A stretch of 64,000 nucleotides of DNA from Chryseobacterium scophthalmum. Its GTDB lineage: Bacteria; Bacteroidota; Bacteroidia; Flavobacteriales; Weeksellaceae. The notes beneath the pieces are model-generated. The model was not told the origin of the DNA. It worked only from the letters and a program-made list of their open reading frames with translations, and did not search any database. A program made the position numbers and the translations under genes. The stretch covers positions 1,798,001 through 1,862,000 of the forward strand of contig NZ_FSRQ01000001.1 in the NCBI RefSeq assembly GCF_900143185.1, in the 5' to 3' direction. This document shows positions 51,366-60,251 of the stretch, in pieces (position 1 is the stretch's first letter; every line of letters begins with the position of its first letter).

Positions 51366-52328
51366 ATGGAAATTTTAGATATTCTGATTATCGGAGCTGG
51401 GCCGATTGGTCTAAACTGCTCACTCGAAGCAAAGAAAAACAACCTGAGTTATTTAATTATTGAAAAAGGAACGATTGTAAATTCACTTTACAATTACCCT
51501 TTATATATGCGTTTTTTTTCGACGGCGGAAAAGCTTGAAATTGCAGAAATTCCTTTTATATCGGCTGCTCCAAAACCTGGAAGACAGGAAGCATTGGAAT
51601 ATTATCAAGGAATTGCAAGGCAGAAAAACATCAATATTAACCTTTACGAAAAAGTATTAAAAGTTTCTAAAAACGGAAATATTTTTGAGGTTGAAACCTC
51701 CAAATCAAAATATGTAGCCAAAAACGTCATCATTTCAACCGGGTTTTACGACATTCCGAATCTGATGAATATTCCCGGAGAAAATCTTGAGAAAGTAAAG
51801 CATTATTATACCGAACCTTATCCTTACGCAAAACAAAAAATCGTAGTGATTGGTTCGAGTAATTCTTCGGTTGATGCCGCTTTGGAAACCTACAGAAAAG
51901 GAGCTGAAGTAACGATGATTATTAGAAATTCTGAGATTTCTGAAAATGTAAAATATTGGGTAAAACCAGATATTGAAAACAGAATTTCAGAAGGAAGTAT
52001 TAAAGCTCATTTTAATGCTGAATTGATTGAAATTAAAGAAAATTCTGTTGTATTTAAAGACGAAAAAAGCAAAATTCAGGAAATTGAAAATGATTTTGTA
52101 TTAGCGATGACGGGGTATCTTCCCGATTTTAATTTTCTTAAAAATTCCGGAATTGATTTGCAGGGAGAATGTTTAAATCCTGTCTACAATCCTGAAACAA
52201 TGGAAACCAATATTAAAAATTTATATTTGGCGGGCGTTGTTTGCGGTGGAAAAGACACTCACCTTTGGTTTATTGAAAATTCAAGAATTCATGCGGAAAT
52301 GATTATTCGAAACATTCTTTCAACGTAA
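51366..52328 (+). CDS. ypdA: YpdA family putative bacillithiol disulfide reductase
   Basis: 320 residues. FAD-binding motif DILIIGAGPIGLNC near residue 5, NADPH-binding motif IVVIGSSNSSVDAAL near residue 159, and the YpdA-specific YPLYMRFFSTAEKLEIAEIP. It lacks the CxxC of thioredoxin reductases, as YpdA does. It should reduce bacillithiol disulfide with NADPH. The promoter box lies 4 bases upstream. Confidence 0.9.
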   Translation: MEILDILIIGAGPIGLNCSLEAKKNNLSYLIIEKGTIVNSLYNYPLYMRFFSTAEKLEIAEIPFISAAPKPGRQEALEYYQGIARQKNININLYEKVLKVSKNGNIFEVETSKSKYVAKNVIISTGFYDIPNLMNIPGENLEKVKHYYTEPYPYAKQKIVVIGSSNSSVDAALETYRKGAEVTMIIRNSEISENVKYWVKPDIENRISEGSIKAHFNAELIEIKENSVVFKDEKSKIQEIENDFVLAMTGYLPDFNFLKNSGIDLQGECLNPVYNPETMETNIKNLYLAGVVCGGKDTHLWFIENSRIHAEMIIRNILST

Positions 52329-52362
52329 TTATTTTATTATAAGAAATATAACAATATATTCT

Positions 52363-52370
52363 TACTTTTG
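52363..52370 (+). promoter_or_regulatory. -7 box (TACTTTTG) of the S41 peptidase gene
   Basis: Exact TAnnTTTG match, 17 bases before the ATG at 52388. Confidence 0.5.
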
Positions 52371-52387
52371 AAATATTCAATTTCAAT

Positions 52388-53380
52388 ATGAAAAGAAACA
52401 TCATTTTCGCCTTACTTACCACATTTTTTTCAATTACAATTTCAGCTCAGTCGGATAGCATTCGAGTGTATGTTACCAAAGCGCTGAAAATTATGAAAAA
52501 TAAATCGGTGAATAAATCAAAGCTTAATTGGGATGAAATATTCGATAAAACTCTTACTGAAGCGTCAAAATCTAAAACGATAAAAGAAACTTATCCTATT
52601 ATTAAAAATGCTTTAAGCTCATTAAACGATTCTCATTCTAATTTTTATCCTAAAGATGTTGTAAAAGCCTACACATTAGGATATAAAGCAACGGGTCAGG
52701 AGTTTCCTGTAATTAAAAGTGAAATGCTGGAAAACAGCTATGCTTACATCAGTTTACCAGATATTGGTTCGTTCAATAAAGATGACTGGAACTTATACAT
52801 CAATACTTTTTATGCAAAAGTAAATGACTTGCAAAAACGTAAACCTAAAGGCTGGATCATTGATTTAAGAGGAAATTTCGGAGGAATGCTCTATCCGATG
52901 TATGCTGCAGTTGCCCCTTTTTTAGACGATAAAAATGTAGTCGGCACAAAAGATGCAGAAGGACAAATTGAATATTACAATTACAAAGACGCTAAGTTCT
53001 ATGAAGGCTCAACAGCTACACAGATGTTCCAATTAACACAAAAAGAGCCAAAATCGGTGAAAAAACCTATAGCATTATTAGTCGATAAGGTGACGGGAAG
53101 TTCGGGAGAATTTATTACCGCTGCATTTGTCGGTCAAAAAAATGTAAAAATTATTGGCACAAATACGCAGGGTTTAACTTCCGGAAACCAAGAATATAAA
53201 CTATCAGACGGATCTTTCCTTGTTCTTACCACGGGCAATATTGTTGACAGAACAGGAAAAGAATATGCTAAAATTGGCGAAGGAATTCCTCCAAATATCA
53301 TCATTGAAAAATCAACAGACAAAGCAAAAACAAACGAAAACTATCTTAAAGAAGCGTTTAAGTATATTGATGATAAATAG
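52388..53380 (+). CDS. S41 family (tail-specific) peptidase
   Basis: 330 residues with a Sec signal peptide ending in TISAQ. Substrate-binding segment GWIIDLRGNFGGMLYPM near residue 156, and the catalytic Ser in DKVTGSSGEFITAAFVG near residue 234 with the downstream Lys-bearing region. No PDZ domain is seen between the signal and the catalytic domain. It should be active in the periplasm or on the surface. The substrate is unknown. Confidence 0.85.
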   Translation: MKRNIIFALLTTFFSITISAQSDSIRVYVTKALKIMKNKSVNKSKLNWDEIFDKTLTEASKSKTIKETYPIIKNALSSLNDSHSNFYPKDVVKAYTLGYKATGQEFPVIKSEMLENSYAYISLPDIGSFNKDDWNLYINTFYAKVNDLQKRKPKGWIIDLRGNFGGMLYPMYAAVAPFLDDKNVVGTKDAEGQIEYYNYKDAKFYEGSTATQMFQLTQKEPKSVKKPIALLVDKVTGSSGEFITAAFVGQKNVKIIGTNTQGLTSGNQEYKLSDGSFLVLTTGNIVDRTGKEYAKIGEGIPPNIIIEKSTDKAKTNENYLKEAFKYIDDK

Positions 53381-53451
53381 AAATTAACTTTTGATCTTTA
53401 AAACAAAATTTCTTTTCGCATTGGAATTATTTAATGAAATAGTATTTTGGT

Positions 53452-53517
53452 TTGCTCCGTAGGAGCAATATCTGTGTAGAAAAATTATTGATTTCAAAGG
53501 GCGCTCCGTAGGAGCGC
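53452..53517. repeat. Pair of CTCCGTAGGAG palindromes
   Basis: TTGCTCCGTAGGAGCAA (53452-53468) and GCGCTCCGTAGGAGCGC (53501-53517), each followed by TATCT. They lie between the S41 peptidase and TonB receptor genes, and resemble dispersed REP-type repeats. Confidence 0.85.
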
Positions 53518-53545
53518 TATCTTTTTCAATGTGATTAAAAACGTA

Positions 53546-55576
53546 TTAAAAATCAACCTTCATGCCCAAAACAAAATTTCTTTTTGCTGCAGGATTGTAA
53601 TATCTGTTTCCAAATGCATTGATATCAAAACCTGAAACATAATCTTCATCGTATAAATTCTGAATTTGCAGATATAAATTCACTCTTGTTTTTTCAAAAT
53701 CTACAGGAAATCTAAATTTAATATTTCCAACCAAGCTTGATTCTGACCAAACAGAATTTGCATCATTCAAAGGTATTTTTGAAGTATAAAAGTGAGAATA
53801 ATCAACAGAAAGTTTTTTGAAAAAAGTAAAATTCAGCAAACTGTTTATCGTTGTTCTTGGAACTCCGGTTAAATCATTTCCCGAAAAATCATTTTGATTC
53901 TGTTGATAATTTTTAAATTTAAAATCATAAAAACTTCCTGAAAACCTAAATTTCAACTGACTGAAAAAATCATTTTTAAGATCAAAATTTTTAGACTCCA
54001 ACAAAACTTCAAAACCTTTCTGAACGGTTTTTCCTGAGTTGATAAAATATTCCTGCCCCACTTCATTCTGTCTTCTTACGATTGCATCTTCGAGTCGGAA
54101 ATCAAAATAATTTGCTTCTACAAAAAAGAAATTCCCAAATTGTTTTCGGATTCCAATTTCTTTGTTCCAACCAAATTCCGGACTTATATTTACATTAAAT
54201 TGCTGGTTTGAAGAACGAATTTCTTCATTGGTGGGTGCTGAATTTCCCTTTCCTATTTTGCCTCTTGCTGAAAAACCCGGTGCAAAAAGATAAGTCAAAC
54301 CAAAATTCGGAAGCCATTGATTTTTAAAATCTATTTTCCCATTTTCCGTTCGTGGATAAAGTCTTTTCCAATCGTAAGAATTTGAATTTAAACTGATTGA
54401 AATATCAGTAAAAAGTTTTTCATTAAAATTTAATTTCTGTGAAAGAAAATAAAACCCTGAAGTATTTTTAATCTGGTCAAAATTCTGGGGATCACCTTCA
54501 AAACTTTTGCTGTTATCATAATTTTTAATCAGAATATTATTCATTCCACCTTCGAAACCAAATCGATACGCTAAAGAAACTTTATCCCAAATTTTCTCAT
54601 AATTAAAGTGTGTTCTCAAGGCAAAATTCTTTTCAAAACGGTTTTCAAAATTCGTAATAAAAGGGTTTTCAAAATCTACATAAGAACCCTGAATTAAAAG
54701 AAAATGTGAAAAATTCGGGGTGAATTGATATTCATTTGAAAGTCCGGCCAAAATCATTTTATTTCGAATTCCCGCATTTTGTTCTTCAGCTCCTGGAAGC
54801 GTTGCGGTCTTTGGTCTGGCTTGCTTTCTATTGATATTCACCTGTTCCAAAGTCAATCCGCCCGGAGTTTGATAATCAAGATCCGAATACATCAACATTC
54901 CTTTTAAGATTCCCTTTTCTGAATATTGAAAATTGTCTTTTATAAAAATTTGTTTTCTCTTTACCTTCGACTGTTCACGATAAGAATCGGTTTGATAATA
55001 ACTTTGAAAAACTTCAAAAAAATGTTTCCCTATTTGTTTAGAAAAATCAAAACTCTGGTTGAAAGTTCCATAACTTCCGGTTGACAAATTTGCGGATAAA
55101 TTTTCTGAAGATCTTGTTTTTAAAAGCAATGTTCCACCAGTTACTGCTCCATAATCACCACTTTCCGGACCTTTATAAATTTCCATTCGATCAATCAATT
55201 CTGGAGAAATCACATTAAAATAAGTATTTCCAGAAGCATCTGACAAAATGAAATCATCTAAATAAATCTTCACATTCCGAACTCCAAAAGGTGAACGTAA
55301 AGTACTTCCACGAAGCGAAATTCTGTAACTTCCGGGAGAACGTTCTTCCATTCTTGCTCCTGCAATTTGGTTGATTGATTCCAGCATTCTTTCCGGTGTA
55401 TTTTGATTAAGTAAATTTTCTGAAACTACCGAAACTGATTTTGTGGAAACAATAAAGGTCGTCGGCTTTTTATAAGCATCAATTTTTACTTCTGAAATTA
55501 GATTGACAGAATCTTTTTTCTGAGAAAATAAAAAAGTTACGGATAAGGCGGAAAGAAGAAAATATAGTTTTGTCAT
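53546..55576 (-). CDS. TonB-dependent receptor
   Basis: 676 residues from MTKLYFLLSALSVTFLFSQ (a Sec signal); an upstream ATG at 55588 adds MPCL. The plug domain spans about 40-165 (TPERMLESINQIAGARMEER, SYRISLRGSTLRSPFGVRNV, GPESGDYGAVTGGTLLLKT). A 22-stranded barrel follows, with the C-terminal NPAAKRNFVLGMKVDF ending in Phe. No carboxypeptidase-like N-terminal domain is seen. The substrate is unknown; a ferric chelate is the most common for this layout. No riboswitch or SusD partner is adjacent. Confidence 0.9.
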   Translation of the reverse strand: MTKLYFLLSALSVTFLFSQKKDSVNLISEVKIDAYKKPTTFIVSTKSVSVVSENLLNQNTPERMLESINQIAGARMEERSPGSYRISLRGSTLRSPFGVRNVKIYLDDFILSDASGNTYFNVISPELIDRMEIYKGPESGDYGAVTGGTLLLKTRSSENLSANLSTGSYGTFNQSFDFSKQIGKHFFEVFQSYYQTDSYREQSKVKRKQIFIKDNFQYSEKGILKGMLMYSDLDYQTPGGLTLEQVNINRKQARPKTATLPGAEEQNAGIRNKMILAGLSNEYQFTPNFSHFLLIQGSYVDFENPFITNFENRFEKNFALRTHFNYEKIWDKVSLAYRFGFEGGMNNILIKNYDNSKSFEGDPQNFDQIKNTSGFYFLSQKLNFNEKLFTDISISLNSNSYDWKRLYPRTENGKIDFKNQWLPNFGLTYLFAPGFSARGKIGKGNSAPTNEEIRSSNQQFNVNISPEFGWNKEIGIRKQFGNFFFVEANYFDFRLEDAIVRRQNEVGQEYFINSGKTVQKGFEVLLESKNFDLKNDFFSQLKFRFSGSFYDFKFKNYQQNQNDFSGNDLTGVPRTTINSLLNFTFFKKLSVDYSHFYTSKIPLNDANSVWSESSLVGNIKFRFPVDFEKTRVNLYLQIQNLYDEDYVSGFDINAFGNRYYNPAAKRNFVLGMKVDF

Positions 55577-55874
55577 TAAACAAGGCAAAGCAAAAATTGT
55601 ACAGTTTAAGTCTAAACTTAAAAATTAGTATATATATCCGTTTTCAATCATAATAAAAAATTTTAACGCAAAGAGCGCAAAGATTTATTTAAACAATTCA
55701 CTGTTTTTAAGCTCGCAAAGGCGTTTGACTTCGTCTAATCTTCGATTTCAATTAACTAAGCACACAAAGATTTTTCTAATATGACAAAAGCGGACAATCA
55801 TAAAAATTAGAGTAAAAAAAGCCTTGTCAAGGTTTTGAACTTTGACAAGGCTGACTTACTATTTTAAATTAAAT
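55577..55874. other. Gap upstream of the TonB receptor
   Basis: 298 bp with an ACGCAAAGAGCGCAAAGATT repeat word near 55665, a related CACACAAAGATTT near 55760, and the MFS terminator at 55820-55851. No gene was recognised. Confidence 0.5.
55820..55851 (-). terminator. Terminator of the MFS gene
   Basis: Stem AGCCTTGTCAA/TTGACAAGGCT followed on the minus strand by seven T. It is of the same palindrome family as 13588-13635. Confidence 0.85.
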
Positions 55875-57104
55875 TTAATCTACAATTTCTTTTTTATCTT
55901 CAATCATCCACGGAACGATAAAATAAAACGCAATAGCTATGATGGTTGCTAAAACTCCGGTACCGATCCACAAAACGGTAAATCCTAATTTTTCGGCAAT
56001 TAACGTTCCTAAATAGGGAGTTACAATAAATGCAATTGAAAAGGAAATTCCATTCAAACCCATATAAGCGCCTTTGTTGTTTTGCCCCGATCTCAAAGCA
56101 GTGATCGTTGACATAAAAGGCAGTGCCCAAATTTCACCGACAGATAATAAAGTCATTGAAATCACTAAAGTTATAATGCTATAATCGAAGCCCAACATTG
56201 CATAAGAAAGTCCACAAATAAAGGTTCCTAAAAACATGGTACGAGCAAGGCTCAGGTATTTTTCGGCAACCTGAACCAATCCCATTTCCAGCAACACAAC
56301 TATAAATCCGCTGTAACCTAATAAGTAACCAATATTTTGCTGACTTAAGTGTGCCGTGTCTTTGTAAAAAATCGTTAACGTACTGAATAACTGGAAGAAA
56401 CAGATTGAAAAAAGCATACAGAAAAAACAGTAGATCAAAAACTTACCGTCTCGATAAGGCGAATTTTCTTTTTTAATTTCAATTGCTTCTTTTACTTTTC
56501 TTGCTCTCAGTTTTGCGAGTTTATTACGTTTTCGAAAGAAAACAATATATAAAATTCCGGCTAGTAAAGCGGCTAAAGCATTAGAAAAAAACAAAAACTC
56601 ATAAGAAATAGCCGACAAAATTCCACCTAAAGCAGGACCGATAGAGAATCCTAAATTGACCGCCATTCTGTTTAATGAAAATGCTCTTGTAATATTTTCC
56701 GGTTTCGCATATTTGGTAATTGCCACTGAGTTTGCCGGACGAAATGAGTCACTTACAATACTTTGAATCAAAATAATTGCAGCAACTCCCACTTCCGTTT
56801 TAAAAAGCGGGATTAAACAAAACAGCGGAACACTCAGTAACAAACTGAGATACTGAACTTTGTACTCGCCAATTTTATCGGTAATAAATCCGCCTAACCA
56901 AGAACCGATTACAGAACCGATTCCGAAAAAGCTAAGCACAATTCCTGTATGTTCTATACTGAATTTTAAATGAGCAGTCATATAAACTCCCAAAAAAGGG
57001 AGCACCATCGAACCGGCTCGGTTGATGAGCATTACGAGCGCCAACATCCAGCTTTCCTGAGAAAGCCCTTTGAATGAGTTGGTGTATAATTTTATAATTT
57101 TCAC
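55875..57104 (-). CDS. MFS transporter (YfkF/drug-efflux-like)
   Basis: 409 residues with 12 membrane helices. The MFS motif A is in GSWLGGFITDKIGEYKVQYL after helix 2 (GGFITDKIGEY), and a long loop (RKRNKLAKLRARKVKEAIEI) joins the two halves. The substrate is unknown. No adjacent regulator or enzyme gives a hint. Confidence 0.8.
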   Translation of the reverse strand: MKIIKLYTNSFKGLSQESWMLALVMLINRAGSMVLPFLGVYMTAHLKFSIEHTGIVLSFFGIGSVIGSWLGGFITDKIGEYKVQYLSLLLSVPLFCLIPLFKTEVGVAAIILIQSIVSDSFRPANSVAITKYAKPENITRAFSLNRMAVNLGFSIGPALGGILSAISYEFLFFSNALAALLAGILYIVFFRKRNKLAKLRARKVKEAIEIKKENSPYRDGKFLIYCFFCMLFSICFFQLFSTLTIFYKDTAHLSQQNIGYLLGYSGFIVVLLEMGLVQVAEKYLSLARTMFLGTFICGLSYAMLGFDYSIITLVISMTLLSVGEIWALPFMSTITALRSGQNNKGAYMGLNGISFSIAFIVTPYLGTLIAEKLGFTVLWIGTGVLATIIAIAFYFIVPWMIEDKKEIVD

Positions 57105-57282
57105 AATTTTTTATTTTAATTCGTTAATAATTTTTGATAGGATTTTCATCCTATTCTTTATTAAATCGTCCCTTCAGGACTTTTAAACACAAAATAGCAT
57201 TCATATTTCTCACTAATAACACAAAAAATATTCGTGTATTCGTGGCATTTTGCTATTCAATAAATGTTTAAAAACAAAAAAA

Positions 57283-57307
57283 CAGGGCTTAAAAAATAAG
57301 CCCTGTT
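57283..57307 (-). terminator. Terminator of glnS
   Basis: Stem ACAGGGCTTA/TAAGCCCTGT with the loop AAAAA, followed on the minus strand by seven T. Confidence 0.9.
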
Positions 57308-57333
57308 TCATTTATAATGATATAAATAAATTT

Positions 57334-59007
57334 TTACTCTGGCTTATAAGAGTCTTTTAAAGTCACCGTTCTATTGAATACAAAATTTGTATCTGTAGAA
57401 TCTTGATCCTTCGTGAAATAGCCAATCCTTTGGAACTGAAGTGGTTCGCCCACTGCAACTTCCTTCAAACTAGGCTCAGCAAATCCTTGAATTGTATTGA
57501 CCGATTCAGGGTTAATGAAATTTAAGAAATCTACATCTTTCTCAGCATCAGGCTGTTCCACAGTGAATAATTTCTCGTAGTTTCTGACTTCTACCGGAAT
57601 TGCATGCTGTGCAGAAACCCAGTGAATAGTACCTTTTACTTTTCTTAAACTTTCCTCAGTTCCGCTTCCCGACTTAGATTTCTCGTCATAAGTCGCATAA
57701 ATTGTAGTGATTTCTCCATTTTCGTCCTTCTCTACTCTTTCACCTTTAATGATATAAGCAGATTTTAAACGGACTTCTCCACCTAATCTTAATCTAAAGA
57801 ACTTATTGCCCGCTTCTTCCTTGAAATCTTCACGCTCAATATATAATTCTCTTGAGAACGGAATTTCTCTTGTTCCCGCATCTTCCTGCTCGTTATTATT
57901 TTCAGTAGTCAACCATTCTTCCTGACCTTCAGGATAGTTTTCGATCACTAATTTAATAGGGTCAACAACCGCCATCACTCGTTTGGCTACTTTATTTAGA
58001 TCTTCACGTACACAGAAGTCTAAGAGCTGAATTTCAATTAAATTCTCCCTTTTGGCAACCCCAACTTTATCAATAAAATTCCTTATTGCAGTAGCTGTGA
58101 AACCTTTCCTTCTCATTCCTGAAATCGTAGGCATTCTTGGATCATCCCAACCATTTACTACATTTTCAGCAATCAGCCTTTGTAGTTTTCTTTTGGAAGT
58201 AATCATGTAAGAAACGTTCATCCTTGCAAACTCTCTTTGCTTGTTTTTAACCTTTCCATCTTCATAAACTTGGTCTAAATACCAGTTGTAAAGCGGTCTG
58301 TGGTTTTCAAACTCTAAAGAGCAAAGCGAGTGCGAGATTTGTTCAATATAATCAGATTCACCATGTGCCCAGTCATACATTGGATAAATCTTCCAGTCTG
58401 TACCTGTTCTGTGGTGAGGTTTATTCAAAATTCTGTACATCACAGGGTCACGCATATTCATATTTGGTGAAACCATGTCGATTTTTGCACGAAGAGACAT
58501 TGAACCACTTTCGAACTCTCCGTTTTTCATCTTTTCGAATAAATCTAAAGACTCTTCAACAGGACGATTTCTGAACGGAGATTCTATTCCCGGCTCTGCA
58601 GGATTTTTTCTTTGCTCAGTAATAACTTCAGACGGTTGCTCGTCAACGTAAGCTTTTCCTTCTTTGATTAACTGAACTGCCCAATCGTAAAGCTGCTGGA
58701 AGTAATCGGATGCATACAACACTTTATCCCACTTGAAACCTAGCCATTCAACGTCTTTCATAATAGAATCTACGAATTCCTGCTCTTCTTTTTCAGGGTT
58801 CGTATCGTCGAAACGAAGGTTTACGGGAGCATTGTATTTCTCACCCAAACCGAAGTTGATGCAGATCGCTTTTGTATGACCTACATGCAGATAACCGTTT
58901 GGTTCAGGCGGAAAACGGAAACGGATCTGATCTTGTTTCAAACCGTTTGCCAAATCATCTTCGATAATTTGCTCAATAAAATTGAGTGATTTTTTTTCTT
59001 CTTCCAT
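57334..59007 (-). CDS. glnS: Glutamine-tRNA ligase
   Basis: Charges tRNA-Gln with glutamine. 557 residues, a usual length. The class I HIGH motif is PEPNGYLHVGHTKAI near residue 32, and the KMSKS equivalent VSYMITSKRKLQRLI near residue 267. The C-terminal part is the beta-barrel anticodon domain. A TAAATTTG box lies at 59047-59054 on the minus strand. Presence of GlnS suggests that Gln-tRNA is made directly rather than by transamidation. Confidence 0.97.
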   Translation of the reverse strand: MEEEKKSLNFIEQIIEDDLANGLKQDQIRFRFPPEPNGYLHVGHTKAICINFGLGEKYNAPVNLRFDDTNPEKEEQEFVDSIMKDVEWLGFKWDKVLYASDYFQQLYDWAVQLIKEGKAYVDEQPSEVITEQRKNPAEPGIESPFRNRPVEESLDLFEKMKNGEFESGSMSLRAKIDMVSPNMNMRDPVMYRILNKPHHRTGTDWKIYPMYDWAHGESDYIEQISHSLCSLEFENHRPLYNWYLDQVYEDGKVKNKQREFARMNVSYMITSKRKLQRLIAENVVNGWDDPRMPTISGMRRKGFTATAIRNFIDKVGVAKRENLIEIQLLDFCVREDLNKVAKRVMAVVDPIKLVIENYPEGQEEWLTTENNNEQEDAGTREIPFSRELYIEREDFKEEAGNKFFRLRLGGEVRLKSAYIIKGERVEKDENGEITTIYATYDEKSKSGSGTEESLRKVKGTIHWVSAQHAIPVEVRNYEKLFTVEQPDAEKDVDFLNFINPESVNTIQGFAEPSLKEVAVGEPLQFQRIGYFTKDQDSTDTNFVFNRTVTLKDSYKPE

Positions 59008-59046
59008 TAAAATTCGCTTTAAGATGTCGTATTATCCGACAATTTG

Positions 59047-59054
59047 CAAATTTA
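59047..59054 (-). promoter_or_regulatory. -7 box (TAAATTTG) of glnS
   Basis: Exact TAnnTTTG match on the minus strand, about 40 bases before the start codon. Confidence 0.45.
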
Positions 59055-59159
59055 GGAAAATTTAAGGGTTTATGAAAATGATAAATTTTTAAAATAAATT
59101 CACTTTAAATTGATTTTTTTTCGGATATTTACAGTCCTAAATCTTAACATAATATCATT

Positions 59160-59237
59160 ATGAAAAAAATAAGAAAGCATTTTCTTGATATTATTGAATA
59201 TATCAAGAAAGCAATTTTCGTAAACGGGGTAATTTAA
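59160..59237 (+). CDS. Putative 25-residue cationic amphipathic peptide
   Basis: The frame begins MKKIRKHFLDIIEYIKKAIF and has 5 more residues ending in VI. Charged residues (K, K, R, K, H, D, E, K, K) lie on one face, and I, F, L, I, I, I, A, I on the other, so it should be a strongly amphipathic helix with a net positive charge. A 10-base inverted repeat TTTCTTGATA/TATCAAGAAA lies inside the ORF and could mask it or regulate it. It lies in the gap between glnS (divergent) and menC (convergent). I know no homologue. Confidence 0.45.
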   Translation: MKKIRKHFLDIIEYIKKAIFVNGVI

Positions 59238-59246
59238 TTAATTCAT

Positions 59247-60251
59247 TTACCCATTAAAGAATAACCTTTCTCCGTTTAGTTTTAAGTTAGTTTCAAAGTT
59301 ATTCGTAAACAAACTTCCTGTTCCTAAACCTTGAGGCATTTCGTTTCCTTTTGTAAAAGTATATTGTGCAATTGCATTCAAACCGATATTACTTTCTAAA
59401 GCAGAAGTAATCCACCATCCGATATTTTGACGCACAGCTAGAGATACCCACTCATCAGATCCTGAAAATCCGCCTACCAAAGCTGGTTTCAAGATGATGT
59501 ATTGAGGTTTTATTTTTTCTAAAAGTTTTTTCTTTTCATTGAAATCTATTATTCCAATTAGCTCTTCATCAAGCGCAATCGGAGTTGGAGTTTCGGCACA
59601 CAAATCTGCCATATCATCCCAATTTCCAGCTTTTATGGGTTGCTCGATAGAATGAATATGTAAATCTGAAAGTTGTTGCAATACAATTTTAGCTTCATCT
59701 TTAGAAAATCCTCCATTGGCATCAACTCGCAACTCTAAGTTTTCTTTTGAGAATTTCTGTCTTAATTTTTGAAGAATTTCATGTTCTGATTTCCAGTTGA
59801 CACCTATTTTTAATTTAATACAATGAAAGCCCTGTTCAAGTTTTTCCCGAATCTGTTCTTCCATAAAATCTACATCGCCCATCCAGATTAAACCATTAAT
59901 CATCATTGAGTTTTGCCCTTTTGTAAATTCACTCGGAAAATAAAGTTTACCTCCGTACTTTAAATTTAGTAAAGCTTGTTCGTATCCAAACCAGATCGAT
60001 GAAAATTCTTTCAACTCTTCTTTTAAAAATTCAAAATCCTGATTAATATTTTCACAAAGCCATTTTATTTTTTCTTCATAATCCGGTTTGTCATCGTAAC
60101 TCAGTCCTCTGAATATGGCACACTCTCCTATTCCTTTATTTTCTTTTTCAAAAATTTCAAGAATATAAGTCTCTTTTTCAAGCAAAACGCCGCGAGATGT
60201 TCCACTCGGGCGTTTGAATTCTAATAAATATTTGTAATATTTTGCTGTCAT
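59247..60251 (-). CDS. menC: o-Succinylbenzoate synthase
   Basis: 334 residues of the enolase superfamily. Catalytic Lys in CIKLKIGVNWKSE near residue 145, metal ligands in RVDANGGFSKDEA (Asp), SIEQPIKAGN (Glu) and ALDEELIG (Asp/Glu), and the second Lys in YIILKPALVGG. It dehydrates SHCHC to o-succinylbenzoate in menaquinone synthesis. The start codon directly follows the fbp stop (60252), so it is probably translated by coupling. Confidence 0.9.
   Translation of the reverse strand: MTAKYYKYLLEFKRPSGTSRGVLLEKETYILEIFEKENKGIGECAIFRGLSYDDKPDYEEKIKWLCENINQDFEFLKEELKEFSSIWFGYEQALLNLKYGGKLYFPSEFTKGQNSMMINGLIWMGDVDFMEEQIREKLEQGFHCIKLKIGVNWKSEHEILQKLRQKFSKENLELRVDANGGFSKDEAKIVLQQLSDLHIHSIEQPIKAGNWDDMADLCAETPTPIALDEELIGIIDFNEKKKLLEKIKPQYIILKPALVGGFSGSDEWVSLAVRQNIGWWITSALESNIGLNAIAQYTFTKGNEMPQGLGTGSLFTNNFETNLKLNGERLFFNG

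Noticed and set aside
53546..55576. BtuB (cobalamin receptor) for the TonB receptor
   Set aside because: No cobalamin riboswitch precedes it; the one in the window is 30 kb away on the other strand.
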